A DNA stretch of 64,000 nucleotides. Source: Endomychus coccineus (lineage: Eukaryota; Arthropoda; Insecta; Coleoptera; Endomychidae). This document shows, one piece after another, positions 19,124 through 31,053 of the stretch. The position numbers and the translations under genes are program-made. The first letter of the stretch is position 1; every line of letters starts with the position of its first letter. The notes beneath the pieces were generated by a model. That model made no database searches. It saw only the letters and a list, made by a program, of their open reading frames with translations, and was not told the origin of the DNA. The DNA lies in assembly GCA_958510875.1 (NCBI GenBank), contig OY294067.1, positions 252,975,736 through 253,039,735 of the forward strand. The letters run 5' to 3'.

Positions 19124-22100
19124 ATGGCGAAGTTCGATTTAACTTCCAAAATGGGTCAATATTTAGACCGGCATTTAGTTTTTCCCTTACTAGAATTTTT
19201 GTCGGCCAAAGAGGTGAACATTTTAATTAATTTTGAGGTTATATCAATTCTTACCGTATTCATATTTGTTCCAGATTTATGACGAAACCGAATTGTTGAA
19301 AGCTAAATTGGATATTTTGAGTAAAACCAATATGATTGATTATGCAATTGACATAAGGAAACAATTGTATCCGAAAGATGAAGCACCTGAGGATTTAAAA
19401 CAAAGACGTGCATTGGTTGTTGCACAGCTCCAGGAGTTACAACAAGAAGTAGAACCTATTTTACAGATCATGGGTGATGATGAAGTGATGAAAAATATGG
19501 AAAATATGAGAGATTCAAAGACCTTGATTAACTTTCTATCGAAAGATTATAAGGTAAGTAATTGATTCGGAACACTCAAAAGAGGTTGAAGAAGCAAACT
19601 ATCATTATTGAGAATGTTGTTGTTCATTAAATTTATTATTATATGTTGTTGATAATACACATAGTAGGGGTTGAACGTATGGTGAATTATGTTCTAAGGT
19701 ATTAGGATGAATACGTAGCTGGGGATGAATGTGGGATTGAAATTCAAAATAGTTTCAACTTGGCACCACTTTCAGTTTTTGAAGTCTTAATTTTAAAGTA
19801 CAACACTAAAAATTTGTATTCAACATATGGTTGTATATTAGTATGGTTATCTATTCAAAAATGTTTTATATTTTCTAGATAAGCATACAATTGAATTTGA
19901 ATGTATGAACAAATAATAATTTCAATAAGTTTAAAATGTTTGGAGTGAATTTATAGGCAATTTGTAAAAATACATAAACATGGAAACATATGCTAATAAA
20001 ATTCATTTTTTTTCAGTTTGAGATCGAGATGATTGAAAGTCTACATAAACTAGCAAAATATAGATACGAATGTGGTAATTATTCAGTATCAACTTCGTAT
20101 TTATATTTCTGTATGTTGGTTCTACCAACAAATGATAAAAATTACTTGAGTGTCTTATGGGGAAAGTTTGCATCTGAAATTTTGGTCCAAAATTGGGATT
20201 CTGCAATAGAAGATTTGAACAAGTTGAGAGAGTATATTGATTCAAGCCCAAATCAATTTGGTGGTAACAGCTTACAGCTATTACAACAGCGAACATGGTT
20301 GATCCACTGGTCCTTGTTTGTTTTCTTCAATCATGCGATGGGTAGAGAATTGATCATTGAAATGTTTTTATATAGGCCTCACTATTTGAATGCCATTCAA
20401 ACAATGTGTCCACACATATTACGTTATTTGGCCACAGCTGTAATTATTAATAGGGGGCGTAGATCTGCTCTTAAAGATCTTGTGAAAGTTATTCAACAGG
20501 AAAGTTACACCTATCGAGATCCTATTACTGAATTTTTAGAGCATCTGTATGTTAATTTTGATTTTGATGGTGCAAGGCAGAAGCTTCACGAATGCCAAAC
20601 TGTTCTGTTCAACGATTTCTTCTTGATATCTTGCCTAGAAGAATTTGTTGAGAATGCACGTTTGATGATTTTTGAAACATTCTGCCGCATTCATCAGTGT
20701 ATCAGTATTGGAATGTTGGCCGAAAAATTGAATATGAATCCAGATGAAGCAGAATGCTGGATTGTTAATCTAATTAGAAACGCAAGACTTGATGCAAAAA
20801 TTGATTCAAAGTTGGGTCATGTGGTCATGGGAGCACAACCTCTTTCACCATATCAGCAACTAATTGAAAAAATTGATTCTTTATCTGTGAGATCGGAGAC
20901 CTTAAGTGGGCTTATAGACAGGAAGCTTAAAGCCAAAACTGATGTAAGTACAATTTTATTTTTGTTTTGTTTTTAAGGTGAATATAGATAAATTGAAGTG
21001 AAGCAGATTAATCTATTGATGTAATGAATCATAATTAATTTTATGAGGGTAGAGATATTGAAACATAATCTTGTTTTAACATGTTTCGGTCCTAAAACTC
21101 CATCAGGAAACTTGTTTAAATAATCTTCCCATAGATTCTTATGATCATTTGACATATATTCACAGACTCCAACAAAATGGTAGACATTTTAATAACTTCT
21201 ATATGACGTGTGTATGGCTCATAGAGATCTAGAATAGAGTACTTGTGTCGACAATTCAATAGCCTCCTTGTAAAAAAAAAGTCGAGTGATAGCTCCGCCC
21301 CTTTTTACTCTGTTTTCACGTGGCGACGCGGCAACGTGACAGATCGTCTAGCATTATATTATTTTCAACGCTTGCGTCGTTTATAAATTGAAGTGATAAA
21401 ACATATAGCTGGTCGATGCAAAATTAATTATTGATAATTACGAAAATAAATGTTTAAAGTGTATCAAATTAGTTGTTGGCGATGATGATGATGATAATTT
21501 TTTATCAAATATAACTAGATTAAAAGATTATTGTTCAGAAAATCAATTGTTATTAAAAAAAAGTAGTCATGATGTGTATAATTTAATTGCAATCTTAGAA
21601 AATGTTTTTAGAGAAGAAGAAGATTATTTTGTTTCAGATGTTTCTGAAAAACTTGTAAATAAAAAAAATACGATATAAATGTTGCGCATAAGCATACTAA
21701 CTGTGTTGGGAAATATTTCTCAAATCTAAAACCTGTAATACCTAAAGATAAACAAACCCACACAGTATATAAATTAAATTGTTTAGATTGTGATGGGACT
21801 TATACTGGAATCTCTAAACAATATTTACAAAAAAGAATGTATGGTCATAAGTATAGCACAAGAAACAAAAACTTAGAAAATTCCACCGCCCTAGCTAAAC
21901 ATTGCTTTGATTATAACCATCAATTCGATTACAAAAATGTTAATATTTTAACTAAGGAAACCAATTATTATGAAAGATCTATTCTGGAGAAGATTCACAT
22001 AAAACGTGACTCCAAATCTGTAAATCATAGGACTGACGTTCAGACTCTAAGTCATATTTATACTAACTTAATTAATTAATATTCTTGCAAATTCCTACTT

Positions 22101-23788
22101 GCATCGTTATAATGTTAAAAGTTTATTTTAGGTAGAATGGTCAAAAGTATATCTCAGAGACCAGACCTTCTTTCATTACCTAATAAATCATGACATCTGG
22201 TTCGAAAGTAAATACTTGAACTTGTCTCGCTTGTTAGTCGTTCATAGACTATGATGAAATGTGTTCGTATTTTTTGAGATTTCTACTAAATAGTGGAATC
22301 TTGATATATCATACTTATAACATTGTTGTGTTACAATTTCGATTTCGTGTTTCTGTTCGTTTCGGCGACGTTCGCATTTTAAACGAAATTGATGCGATAA
22401 GGACGTTTTGTGTTAATACAATTAGTTCTAAGTAATCAGGTTATTGAAATAATAAGTCTTCAGGTGATGGTCGTGACACCGAAACGTACGTAAAGACTAA
22501 AATATAAAACATAAGTGTTAATGTGACCTATTTCCCGAGAAGTTATATATAATTCATACCTGGGTCAAGAATCTTTATTATAATAAAAGTATCCAAAATA
22601 TCCCCTATGATCTTTTAATTGATTTTGATCACGATCATGATGAAAATCACAGATTTTTGATTATAGAGGATATTTTGGAATTTTATATTAATATCAGATT
22701 ATCATTAGAATCAAGATTAAAAAGAAAACGAAATTGTTAAAAATCGACGGCGAATGCATTCTAATAATTTATTGTTATTTTTAGGTCAATAAATTTTTGA
22801 ACATAAATATAGGTATATAAGTTAATATTGTGAAAATTATAAGAATATAACTTTATAAAAATAGAAAATTGGGCATTTCCTGTTTATTCTTAAAATGTAT
22901 CAAACTTTCACTTTTGAACAGCGCGCCATGAATAGTGGGCGGAGCTATTACCCAATTTTTTATTTTCTTCTTTCTTACAATACGGGACGAGTACTCTATT
23001 CTAGATCTCTATGGTATGACTATGAAGAATACTTTTTGTGGTTATTGAACATTTTTGAATTCTTCTAAGACTTATTTCCAGGCATAATAATAACCAGAAC
23101 TGGAATAGTATTTATGTCACAGTAGTTTCTAAAAATTTTATACTCTCATTTGTAATTAGTGATTTCAACAATCAAGTCTGGTTATAAACTTTTCATATCA
23201 GTTTAAATTGAATTACGAATCAATCAGAATTTCAACAGAATACCCCAAAATATTGTATATTAGTTTTTGTTGAGATTGTCCAAACATTCTAAGATGAAAT
23301 TGTATAGTGCCAAATTCTAACTCATTCACCCAAATTCAAAAAACTCAACTAACAGTAAAATCACAACACACTGTAGTGTACTATTAGTGCAGTAAAAGTT
23401 CCACAGATATAAACTCAGTATATGAATCGACAAAAATAAGCTGTTTGGAAGCACCCTTTCTAAATGTTATCATATTTTAAAGGTACCTGTTTTGTATGTT
23501 GAAATTATCGCTGTATTCTCTAACTATCTATATTGTTTCCAAAATAAAATGTGCTCCTTATTTTGCATGTATCAAGAAAAAAAAGTTGAATGCAGCTTTA
23601 TTTAATCATAATGTTTCCTATCTATAAACCTCATTAAGTCATTGATACTGGTACTTCTGTTAAATCTGAGATTACTATTTCTGCTAAAATTATTTGGCAT
23701 TATGCATATTCAATACTCTGTTGGTTTTAATTTAATATTGACTATGGTTGTTTTATTTCAGATTCGTTGGGGTAATCCAGATTTCTAA
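19124..23788 (+). CDS. eIF3e: Eukaryotic translation initiation factor 3 subunit E (INT6)
   Basis: Four phase-0 exons: 19124-19213, 19275-19553, 20017-20943 and 23762-23788, all GT-AG. Together they encode 440 residues (human 445). The start [20 protein letters not shown], then [10 protein letters not shown], and [60 protein letters not shown] and [14 protein letters not shown] are diagnostic of the family. The C-terminal half (about residues 215-400) is the PCI domain that packs into the eIF3 octamer scaffold, which recruits 40S ribosomes and mRNA. The last exon has only eight codons (IRWGNPDF). Intron 3 is 2.8 kb because a 1.8-kb transposon (21220-23013) inserted there; the splice sites are untouched. 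A poly(A) signal AATAAA lies at 23839. The gene appears intact. Confidence 0.98.
21409..22079 (+). pseudogene. Penelope-like GIY-YIG domain ORF with one frameshift
   Basis: The upstream frame (21409-21678, 89 codons, no ATG needed) reads [20 protein letters not shown] and later [20 protein letters not shown]. The downstream frame (from 21663 to TAA 22077-22079) reads [20 protein letters not shown], then [20 protein letters not shown], then [20 protein letters not shown]. The frames join if the A8 run at 21661-21668 had one more A. HTVYKxNCxxCxxxYxG...xxxRxxxHK is the GIY-YIG nuclease start as found after the reverse transcriptase in Penelope-like elements; here it reads YTG instead of YIG. 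The reverse transcriptase itself is missing. It lies wholly inside the TIR element 21220-23013. Confidence 0.65.
22455..22498 (+). ncRNA. Hammerhead-like motif downstream of GIY-YIG frame
   Basis: Stem I AGTCTT/AAGACT is a perfect six-pair helix. GAAA is followed by CGTACG then TA, giving stem III A-U, C-G, G-C with a TA loop and a proper UH (T-A) cleavage step. Stem II is GGT/ACC. The catalytic core reads CAGGTGA instead of CTGATGA (two substitutions), so it is probably dead. Its position 375 bp after the GIY-YIG stop fits a Penelope terminal repeat. Confidence 0.5.
23014..23761. other. eIF3e intron 3, right part; nothing recognised
   Basis: AT-rich intron sequence with the acceptor TATTTCAG at its end. 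No other signal was seen. Confidence 0.5.
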
Positions 23789-23838
23789 GGATACTTGTTA
23801 GAAATTAAGTCTAATTTTGTATGAAAAATATCAAGGAG

Positions 23839-23844
23839 AATAAA
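23839..23844 (+). terminator. Poly(A) signal of eIF3e
   Basis: AATAAA lies 51 bp after the eIF3e stop codon, a normal distance for a short 3' UTR. Confidence 0.55.
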
Positions 23845-24540
23845 AATTGATACATGCTTATGTGTAAAATTTTATTAATTTTTTGCATTGTTATATTGGT
23901 TAGCTGTGGGGAAAGGACCAGCTGCTGCCATATAGTTATGATTGGAGAAAAAGTTTGCCCTGTGTGTATTGTTGCGAAAGAAATTTTTAATGACCAATAA
24001 GTATTGACTGCATTGTTATCAAAATTTGTTGTATACTTATACATACCTACATATATGATTTTCAAATAACACTGCTTTTTTGCCACCAGTTTGATGACGC
24101 TGTTTCTTTGTTCATATTATTGAAAGGAATTGGTTTTGAAAATGCGTTTGGTGTAGTGATTCTCCTGACACTGAAGGGAATTGCTATGTTCCAGTTAATT
24201 ACATTATATTTTTGTTTTGTACTATTTGGAAAGATACTAGTATTGAATACAACTTAAAAATTATGGGTAGATATCTGGGTATTTACTCGAATTCGATTTA
24301 CCGGTTATGCTGGTTGGCAGTAGTTTTTGTTTTTGCAATTAAGTTAAATATAGGTAGATTCAGTGAATTTTTATTCTGCCACTTGATTTTATTTTTTTGT
24401 TGGGAAGTATTTCAAGTCGCACAATAATTCATTTAGCTACAACTTCAATTTCTTCTGCGAATTTTCTTTTGTTTGGAAGTATTTCAAGTCAATAATTCAT
24501 TTATCTACAACTTTCTTCAATTTTTTCTACGAATTCTATA

Positions 24541-25225
24541 TTATACCAGGGGTACCCCGACGTTTTGACAATCGATTATCTTGAGAACAAATATGGCAGT
24601 TAAAAGTGATGCTTACATCTGTGAAACACTGCCTATTTGCTTTGCATTTCCCGTCACATGACCCGAACTTCAGTATTTTAAATGAGATCACCTGTAAATT
24701 ATGACGTTTTTCGGTAGTTGTCTAAAGATTTAAACGATACCAAACATATTGTTGTGCAAATTAATTATGTTAAACCATCATTTCAAGTGGAGTTAGTAGA
24801 AATTCTAGGTGGCTCAGAATTAATTGAAAATTTTTTAACAACGGGTGTCCCATTGTAACTAAAAATTGAAGGCTAACTAACGATGGTTGCAATATTTTCA
24901 TATAATTTGCACTAAAATGTATGTATGTTGAAATTTTCAGTACCACCACAGTGCCAACTCTACTTAAAATAGTTGTTTATCATTAATTTGCGGAACAATA
25001 ATGACAAGTTCATTGAATTGGTCTTTAGAGGTCTGCTCTAAAACGTAATAATATACGGGTTCTCATTAAAAATACTGAAGTAGGGGTCACGTGACCGGAA
25101 ATGCGAAGGAAATCGGAAGTAGTTTTACAGCAGATGTAAGCATCAGTTTTGACTGTTCCATACCAGCCAAATTTGATATTTGTCATTTGAATAGTTTTCA
25201 AGATGTAGTGGGGCACCCGGTATAA
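24541..25225. mobile_element. Tc1/mariner-like MITE with about 180-bp inverted repeats
   Basis: The termini TTATACCAGGGGTACCCCGA and, in complement, TTATACCGGGTGCCCCACTA are flanked by TA (24539-24540 and 25226-25227). The arms extend inward over words such as GATGCTTACATCTG, GCATTTCC, TCACGTGACC and CTTCAGTATTTT in inverted order. The 685-bp element has no transposase. Both arms differ by many substitutions, so the insertion is old. Confidence 0.7.
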
Positions 25226-25639
25226 TAAATATTATAATATTCGAATTATTTTTTATACTGGTTCGATATAAATATCTTCGGCTTGCTGCAAAAACTCATC
25301 AAGTCAAAATTGTCAGTTTCTCAAAAAATAAAAATTAAAAAGTAATGGATGCTTTAGGTTGTTTTGTGTGAAAATCGTTTGTAGTTTTAGGTCTCCTGTA
25401 TTGAAATGTGCTAATATCGTGTGTTTTTGCAATACTAACATAATTATAATGTCAAGGTTCTGTTGCAATAAAAAAATAATAAAAAAATGTGACTTAATGT
25501 AACTGTAGCTCATCGTTTTACTGACTTAATGAGATATTTTTACAAATAAACTAAACATTCAAACATTTTCTTTCCTCAAAACACATTTTTTATTTCAAAA
25601 AGAAGTACATATTACAAAACTAATTTTTATTTTCGATTA

Positions 25640-26320
25640 ACAAACTACTAAAAAATTTCCGAGTCTGAATATCCAGGTTCGGGAATGTCGTACTCCTTGG
25701 CAGCGATTCATACCAATCGCACTTTTTTGGCATATTTAAGATGTTTTTTTAAATACCTATTAGCAGCATATTCTTGTATAATCTGTTTATTTTTAAGGAA
25801 CCAAAGTTACATTTTTGAACAGCTCAGGATTTACCTAAAATATTTTTTTTATATTCACCAAAATAATATTTTCACCTTTCCTTCGACTTTGCGGCTGATC
25901 CACGTCGACATTTCTTGAAATAAAATCCATTTTGCAATTTTTGAGATTTAAGTCTCCAGTATTCATTGCAAATATTTTTCCTCTCTTCATTGAATATAGT
26001 TGAATCTACATAAATTACCACAAGAGCTATTTATTCTTTGGAGTTTTTGCAGGACCTACCCTTCCTTTTTTTGTTGAATATTACTGATATGTACTCAATT
26101 TATTCTTGTATTCGTTCCATTTTGCTGGATAACTTTTTCACCATCATGAATTTTTATTTTTTATCTTAAAAGACGACAGTTCAAGTGAAGAGTCATCAGT
26201 GTCTTCTTCTGAGGAAGAATATGGTAAATGCGAAGGATTCTTACGAATATTATGGTTCTGGTTGTTTTCCAATAGCTTCAACAAGAAGTCCGCTCTGTTC
26301 ATCTACAAATGTACTCGATA
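25640..26320 (-). pseudogene. Decayed ORF of unknown, probably transposon-linked family
   Basis: On the minus strand, fragments read SSSEEDTDDSSLELSSFKIK, KSYPAKWNEYKNKLS, GRVGPAKTPKNK, then STIFNEERKNICNEYWRLKS and KLQNGFYFKKCRRG. After stops come KNKQIIQEYAANRYLKKHLK and AAKEYDIPEPGYSDSEIF. The order (acidic serine-rich head, basic KW...GxxxxAK motif, F-x-EER-x-x-I-x-x-x-YW block) recalls a widespread insect family of uncharacterised proteins that I believe to be transposon-associated. At least four stops and two frameshifts interrupt it. The function is unknown and the family assignment weak; the coding character of the pieces is the firmer claim. Confidence 0.4.
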
Positions 26321-28311
26321 ACATCTTTATCAACTTCTGTATTAACTACAAATTTACTATTTTATTATTTCTAATTCTTATATTAGATATCCAAAAATCT
26401 CACCGAAAGTGATTCATGTTTCAAAAGATCAAGATTTCTGACCTTGTCAACCTGGAGAATGTTTGGCAATGGAGAAAGGGGATTTTGATTTTGCAATTTA
26501 TTATCCCTAGTTCATGAATCTTGCAAACTAAAATTATATGAGTAGTAATAGTAAATATTTAAACGGGTTAGGACGTGGTACCAAATAACAAATTGTGCAT
26601 TTACAAATCACTTCAATAAAAAAGAACTACCAACAAAGAGTTTAAAGTTTTCATCTGTAACAATAATTGCAGACAATGACACAAATTCATTTCTTTCATT
26701 TAGATCTTAGACTTCATTGTGGCTACTGGTAGGGCAGTTGCTTAAAAATATGTTGATACTTTAGAAAAGGAACGCAAAAATTGTTTTAAGAATGGCTCCT
26801 AGGGCGTTTTTCTAGCTTAAATATAAATAGAATGTGAAACTTACCAATAGTGCGCTAGTGTTAGCACCAGTTATATCTTCATTCGAAAGATCCGTATTTG
26901 TTTCTTCTGCAGTGTTCAAACCACTATTTTTGTAACCAAAATATTATAGTGTCATTCATTGAAAAATAGCCTATGATTTTATTAAAAATGTATGATGGAT
27001 ACTGGATAGGTACCTATATACATACCTTTTGAGTTTCTAGCAGTAAACTAACTGAAGTTTATTTGTGCGGTTTGAATACATCTTTACAAATAATCACTAA
27101 GAAGAATGAAATTATATTCATACTAGACTAGGTAACTATGTCACACAACGAAATTAAAAATTAAACTGAAGTTGAGAACTTACCGGTTATAAGAAATTTT
27201 AATTTGACGTTAAAACTCACGAAGTATCATGAATGGCGTTATGTGTAAATATGCAAAACTCATTAAGTCACTTAGTGAGTTTTTGCATGAACTGGAAGCA
27301 GACTTAGTTACATTTGTATAAACTTCTTCTTTGATAGTTAGTGAAATTTGAAAGGTTTAATGTTTTGTTCCGAGATGGATCAATATTAGACTTGATATTT
27401 ATAAATAACTAAAAATCTGAAAATGTTGACTTACGTGAGTTTTTGCAGCAAACCGACGATATACTCTTTTTTTTGATTCTTCACAAAAAAAATAGCTAGT
27501 GAAGTTACCATACATTACGAATTGCCGTGTAATCCTAGCCCCAATTAGCTCAAATTACAGAGACTACTATATTTCGGCTACTATGTTGCCATTTCAGTAG
27601 ATTGATATTAAAACAGATACATTTGTCATGAAAGTGGGGAAAATTAATTAAAGACACATAAGTTAAACTTTTATTGATCTTCAAACCAAGTTAAACAAGT
27701 TCTACTTCTTGTTTCGATACAATTTATGACAATTATATGAACGAAAGAACATTATAGGAAACTACATATTAAAAAAAAATTACATTTTAGCATTTCCAAA
27801 CTTGGAATATTCAATTGAAGAAGTTAGAAGCAAGACTGCTCATAATGTGATCCTTCTTTCCTCAAACGAAGTATGCATATTATACTTGTGCTATTAAAAT
27901 CAGCATAGATTAAATAGAGGAGGGAGCACATACACTAATTTGTATTGGTAAGCAAGGTGACAGAAGGTACAACCTAGGTAGACTTTTAAAAAATCATCTG
28001 ACAACTCGAGATGTGCTAGAAACCTACTGTGGATTCGTTTACAAATGTATCTTGTGTTTCTCAATTATGCATTGTAGAACAGAAATAACTGTTAGCCATC
28101 TTGTATCCTTTCTTTGCTCTTCATCGCTGCTGTTGTTCTGCTTCCCTCTCTACTCAATGGGTTAGTGTAAAATTTATATTATATTATATACTGCAAGATT
28201 TTCTTTCTGCATAATTCTATGTTTTCTACCAATATGGTATAACACAAAAAATCTTTATTATTTGATAATTAATAATGTTAATCGAGGAAAACGAATTTTG
28301 ACCCTGGCATT
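26321..28311. other. Intergenic, nothing recognised
   Basis: AT-rich sequence with only short random frames. Several CTCA/GAGTTTTTGC words around 27250-27450 look like a small inverted repeat, but I cannot define an element. Confidence 0.35.
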
Positions 28312-28879
28312 ATAGTCAAGGAGCTAGCGTACAAAAAACGCCCATAGTTGGCTGCCTGTCAGTGGACTTTGAAAACACGTTGCCATTACTCCCCTGAACA
28401 CCCTGGTAACTATAGTTAGGCTTTTACCCATGAATTTCAAGAATTATTGGCCATAATTAGATAGGGCTATTGGCCATAGTGAAGAGCTTGTCAGGTTGAA
28501 AATTAGAATTTGTAGGTGGCCAAGATCATGAATCTAAAATTTCGTTGCGATCTAACCACTACATCGTTTTTAGGCAAAAAAGATGCTAAAATCTGATAAA
28601 TTGGATTTTTCGTGATTTTGTAGGTCACCCAGGGAAAAACGTCGTGATTCGATTTGTCAGTCAAGTGCATTTTTGCTGTTATTTGATCCAAACGAAAAGG
28701 TAGAAACAAGTTTTGGAGGGGATCCTTACTATGGCGGTCAAAAAAAATTAATGATCCTTTTTTGCCTAATTCACGATCTAGTGGTTAGATCGCAACGAAA
28801 TTTTAGATACATGATCTTGGCAACCTACAAAATTTAATTTTCAACTATGGCGTTTTTTGTACGCTAGCTCCTTGACTAT
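28312..28879. mobile_element. MITE with outer and inner inverted repeats
   Basis: The outer ends ATAGTCAAGGAGCTAGCGTA and the complement at 28843-28879 (TACGCTAGCTCCTTGACTAT), including ACAAAAAACGCC/GGCGTTTTTTGT, are inverted. A second pair, 28494-28585 and 28770-28850, repeats TTTCGTTGCGATCTAACCAC in inverted order. It is noncoding. The target duplication is not clear. Confidence 0.7.
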
Positions 28880-29150
28880 TAGAGGTTGAACTGGATCACA
28901 CCCATGTCGAATAAAATTCTATTGATTTTGGGGTTCCATCTCTCCGTTGCATTAACAAAACTTAATCAACACTGTAATTCATTTTATAAAACAGGGTTTT
29001 GGCCATTTAGGCAATTTTGCTACTCACCTCTCCATATTTGTAAACTTTGAACTTGATTACTAATTCATCAACATAAAAATTATAAAACAAGAGATTAACT
29101 ACTATACCATACAAAAATTCATAAATACATATAGTGATTCTGAAATCATT

Positions 29151-29996
29151 TTATTCTCCCCCTCTTAGAGCTCTATATTTATTAAGCTCATTTGGAAAAG
29201 TTCTACTTAATTCTAATAGCATGTTTACTTTGAATCTTCGATAAGCATCTATTTTTCCTTTCACTCTCTCATTCTTTGCTAAAGCCTTTTCAATACAATC
29301 CTTTGTGTACAACTGGGGATTCCTGCCTTGATCTATGTAGCTAAAAATACAAAATTTCATGAAAAAGCTTCGCCATATAAGAAATAACTTACTCAAAAAC
29401 TTCTAATGGGACATGTACATCTTTCACCTGTGACTTTTGCTTGTCTATTTCTTGCAAACCATGTACCAACGCTTGTCTGCAAAAAAAAAACAAAATCACA
29501 GAACATTAAATAATTATTAGGTTAAATATATTCAGACAAGCCATATTGAAGATAACGAACAAAAAAATTTCTCATGTGTAAAAGTTGATGTGAAATGATT
29601 CAATGATGTACACATCAATGAAACATTCATGGTATTTGACTGTGCAAGTAATTTGTAACAACAGACATAATTCTTCAACTAAAGCGATCTATAGGTTCAA
29701 TATTGAGCATGTTTAGCTATTGAAATAATTGAAGAATAGATGAAGAACCACTATTTCAAGAAACCCATTTATTCTCTGCTTCAATAAGATACAATGATGA
29801 TAATAGTAGAGGTAATTTAGTTCAATTCATAATGTATAAATATATGTACTTAGTTATATATTCTATTAACTCACAATTTCTGGTTTAAAACATTCTGGCT
29901 TTGAGGTTGAAAATCGCTGACAATAATGTGAATTTGTCGTACATTCTCGATAAACATTTCCAGTTGAGTTTCTAAATTCTCAAGTGATGATGCCAT
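29151..29996 (-). CDS. MED10: Mediator of RNA polymerase II transcription subunit 10
   Basis: Three exons on the minus strand: 29996-29875, 29476-29393 and 29340-29151, with donors GTGAGT and GTAAGT and acceptors TTTTGCAG and TATTTTTAG. They encode 131 residues (human 135). MASSLENLETQLEMFIENVR, then IIVSDFQPQSQNVLNQK, then ALVHGLQEIDKQKSQVKDVH, VPLEVFDYIDQGRNPQLYTK and CIEKALAKNERVKGKIDAYR follow the family end to end. The protein belongs to the Mediator middle module in the nucleus, linking activators to RNA polymerase II. Codons split at both junctions (TT|A and GA|C) read through correctly. There are no defects. A MITE lies 280 bp upstream of the start codon. Confidence 0.97.
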
Positions 29997-30275
29997 TGTG
30001 CCCTGAATGTTATGAAATGAAAATAGAGATGAACCAGACCGCGTTTATTTATCAAGGATCACTCGCTTTAACTAATAATAATGAATAGCATAATATGAAA
30101 TGAAGAAGTATATCTAAATCTAGTTGTAAGTTTCTAAATGTCAGAACAGGCTAAGTTATAACAATAAGTTGATAATTGACTTGATATCTCAGACAGAGGT
30201 TGACACTGACAAGTCAACAGTAACAACTGACAAGTGACAATCCAAGGCTGTACAAATCTCGGACGTACAAATAAT

Positions 30276-30498
30276 CATCGACATATACATATGGACTGCG
30301 CGTGGCAATGATAAGCGCGTCTAGTTCATGCGAGAGAGAGGGAAAACGAAGAGGCCGGCTCTATCGCGTTTCTATTGGCCGCTGCGTACTGTAGCTAGTA
30401 TGTTTACGTCCCGAGCCGGCCTTTTCGTTTTCCCTCTCTCTCGCCTGCACTAGCCGCGCTTATCATTGCCACGCGCAGTCCATATGTATAAGTCGATG
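30276..30498. mobile_element. MITE, CATCGACATATACATATGG family
   Basis: About 75-bp termini are inverted: CATCGACATATACATATGGA, CTGCGCGTGGCAATGATAAG, GAGAGAGAGGGAAAACG and AGGCCGGCTC on the left, with the complements on the right. An exact 8-bp duplication CAAATAAT flanks it (30268-30275 and 30499-30506). It is 223 bp and begins CA, ends TG. It lies upstream of Med10 and could affect its promoter. Confidence 0.9.
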
Positions 30499-30733
30499 CA
30501 AATAATGAAAAATATTCCAGGTAGTGACTACTGCACGGCCAGACCGTTATGGAAAGTTTTATTCTCAACAGTGCTGCCACTCATTTCAAACTAAAATACC
30601 GTATTTCTACCGTACGCTTTCAGCGTCTCCAGCTGGATTAACATTTGAGAGAAACTATAATAGAAAATAGTTGTAATCTGGTTTTTATTCCCAGTCAGTC
30701 TTATTTATAACCAGCTGTATTAACAATATGAAA

Positions 30734-31000
30734 AATATTGATTGTGAATAGTGTTCAAAATGCTATGTGGGTCAAACCAGAACGAATATTCTAACTCGGT
30801 ATAAAGAACATTCTGCTCATATAAAGAAAAAAATAATGATGTGAAAGCAGCACAAGTCGAACATATGTTGAATACAGGTCACACCATTTCTCAAGAGAGA
30901 TTATCACTCTTGAAACAGTAATGACAAATATATACAGATAATTTAGAAGGGTTGGAAATGCTTAAGCCAAAAAGCAATTTAATAATTGAAAGTAATCAAT
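30734..31000 (+). mobile_element. Penelope-like GIY-YIG remnant
   Basis: The frame reads NIDCE-stop-CSKCYVGQTR, then TNILTRYKEHSAHIKK and, after a frameshift, AAQVEHMLNTGHTISQERLS. CxxCxKxYVGQT...L..RxxEH...HxxxTGH is the Penelope-type GIY-YIG endonuclease core (YVG for YIG). The reverse transcriptase is missing. About 60 bp further on comes the repeat that carries the hammerhead motif, as in the copy at 46.1-46.4 kb. Confidence 0.7.
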
Positions 31001-31053
31001 TAAATACCTACCGTACTATAATTGCAAACAGGCACATTTTTCTTCTAATTTAG

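Larger units (their letters stand above)
21220..23013. mobile_element. 1.8-kb TIR element (CATAGAGATC family) in eIF3e intron 3
   Basis: The left end CATAGAGATCTAGAATAGAG (plus TACT) and the right end AGTACTCTATTCTAGATCTC (plus TATG) are exact complements over 24 bp. The flanking 8-mers GTATGGCT (21212-21219) and GTATGACT (23014-23021) differ at one base. Further in, GATAGCTCCGCCC / GGGCGGAGCTAT forms a second inverted pair. A shorter copy with the same ends lies at 40273-41084. The interior holds a Penelope-type GIY-YIG reading frame and a hammerhead-like motif. It is either a MITE-like element invaded by a Penelope element, or an element that captured one. Confidence 0.8.
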
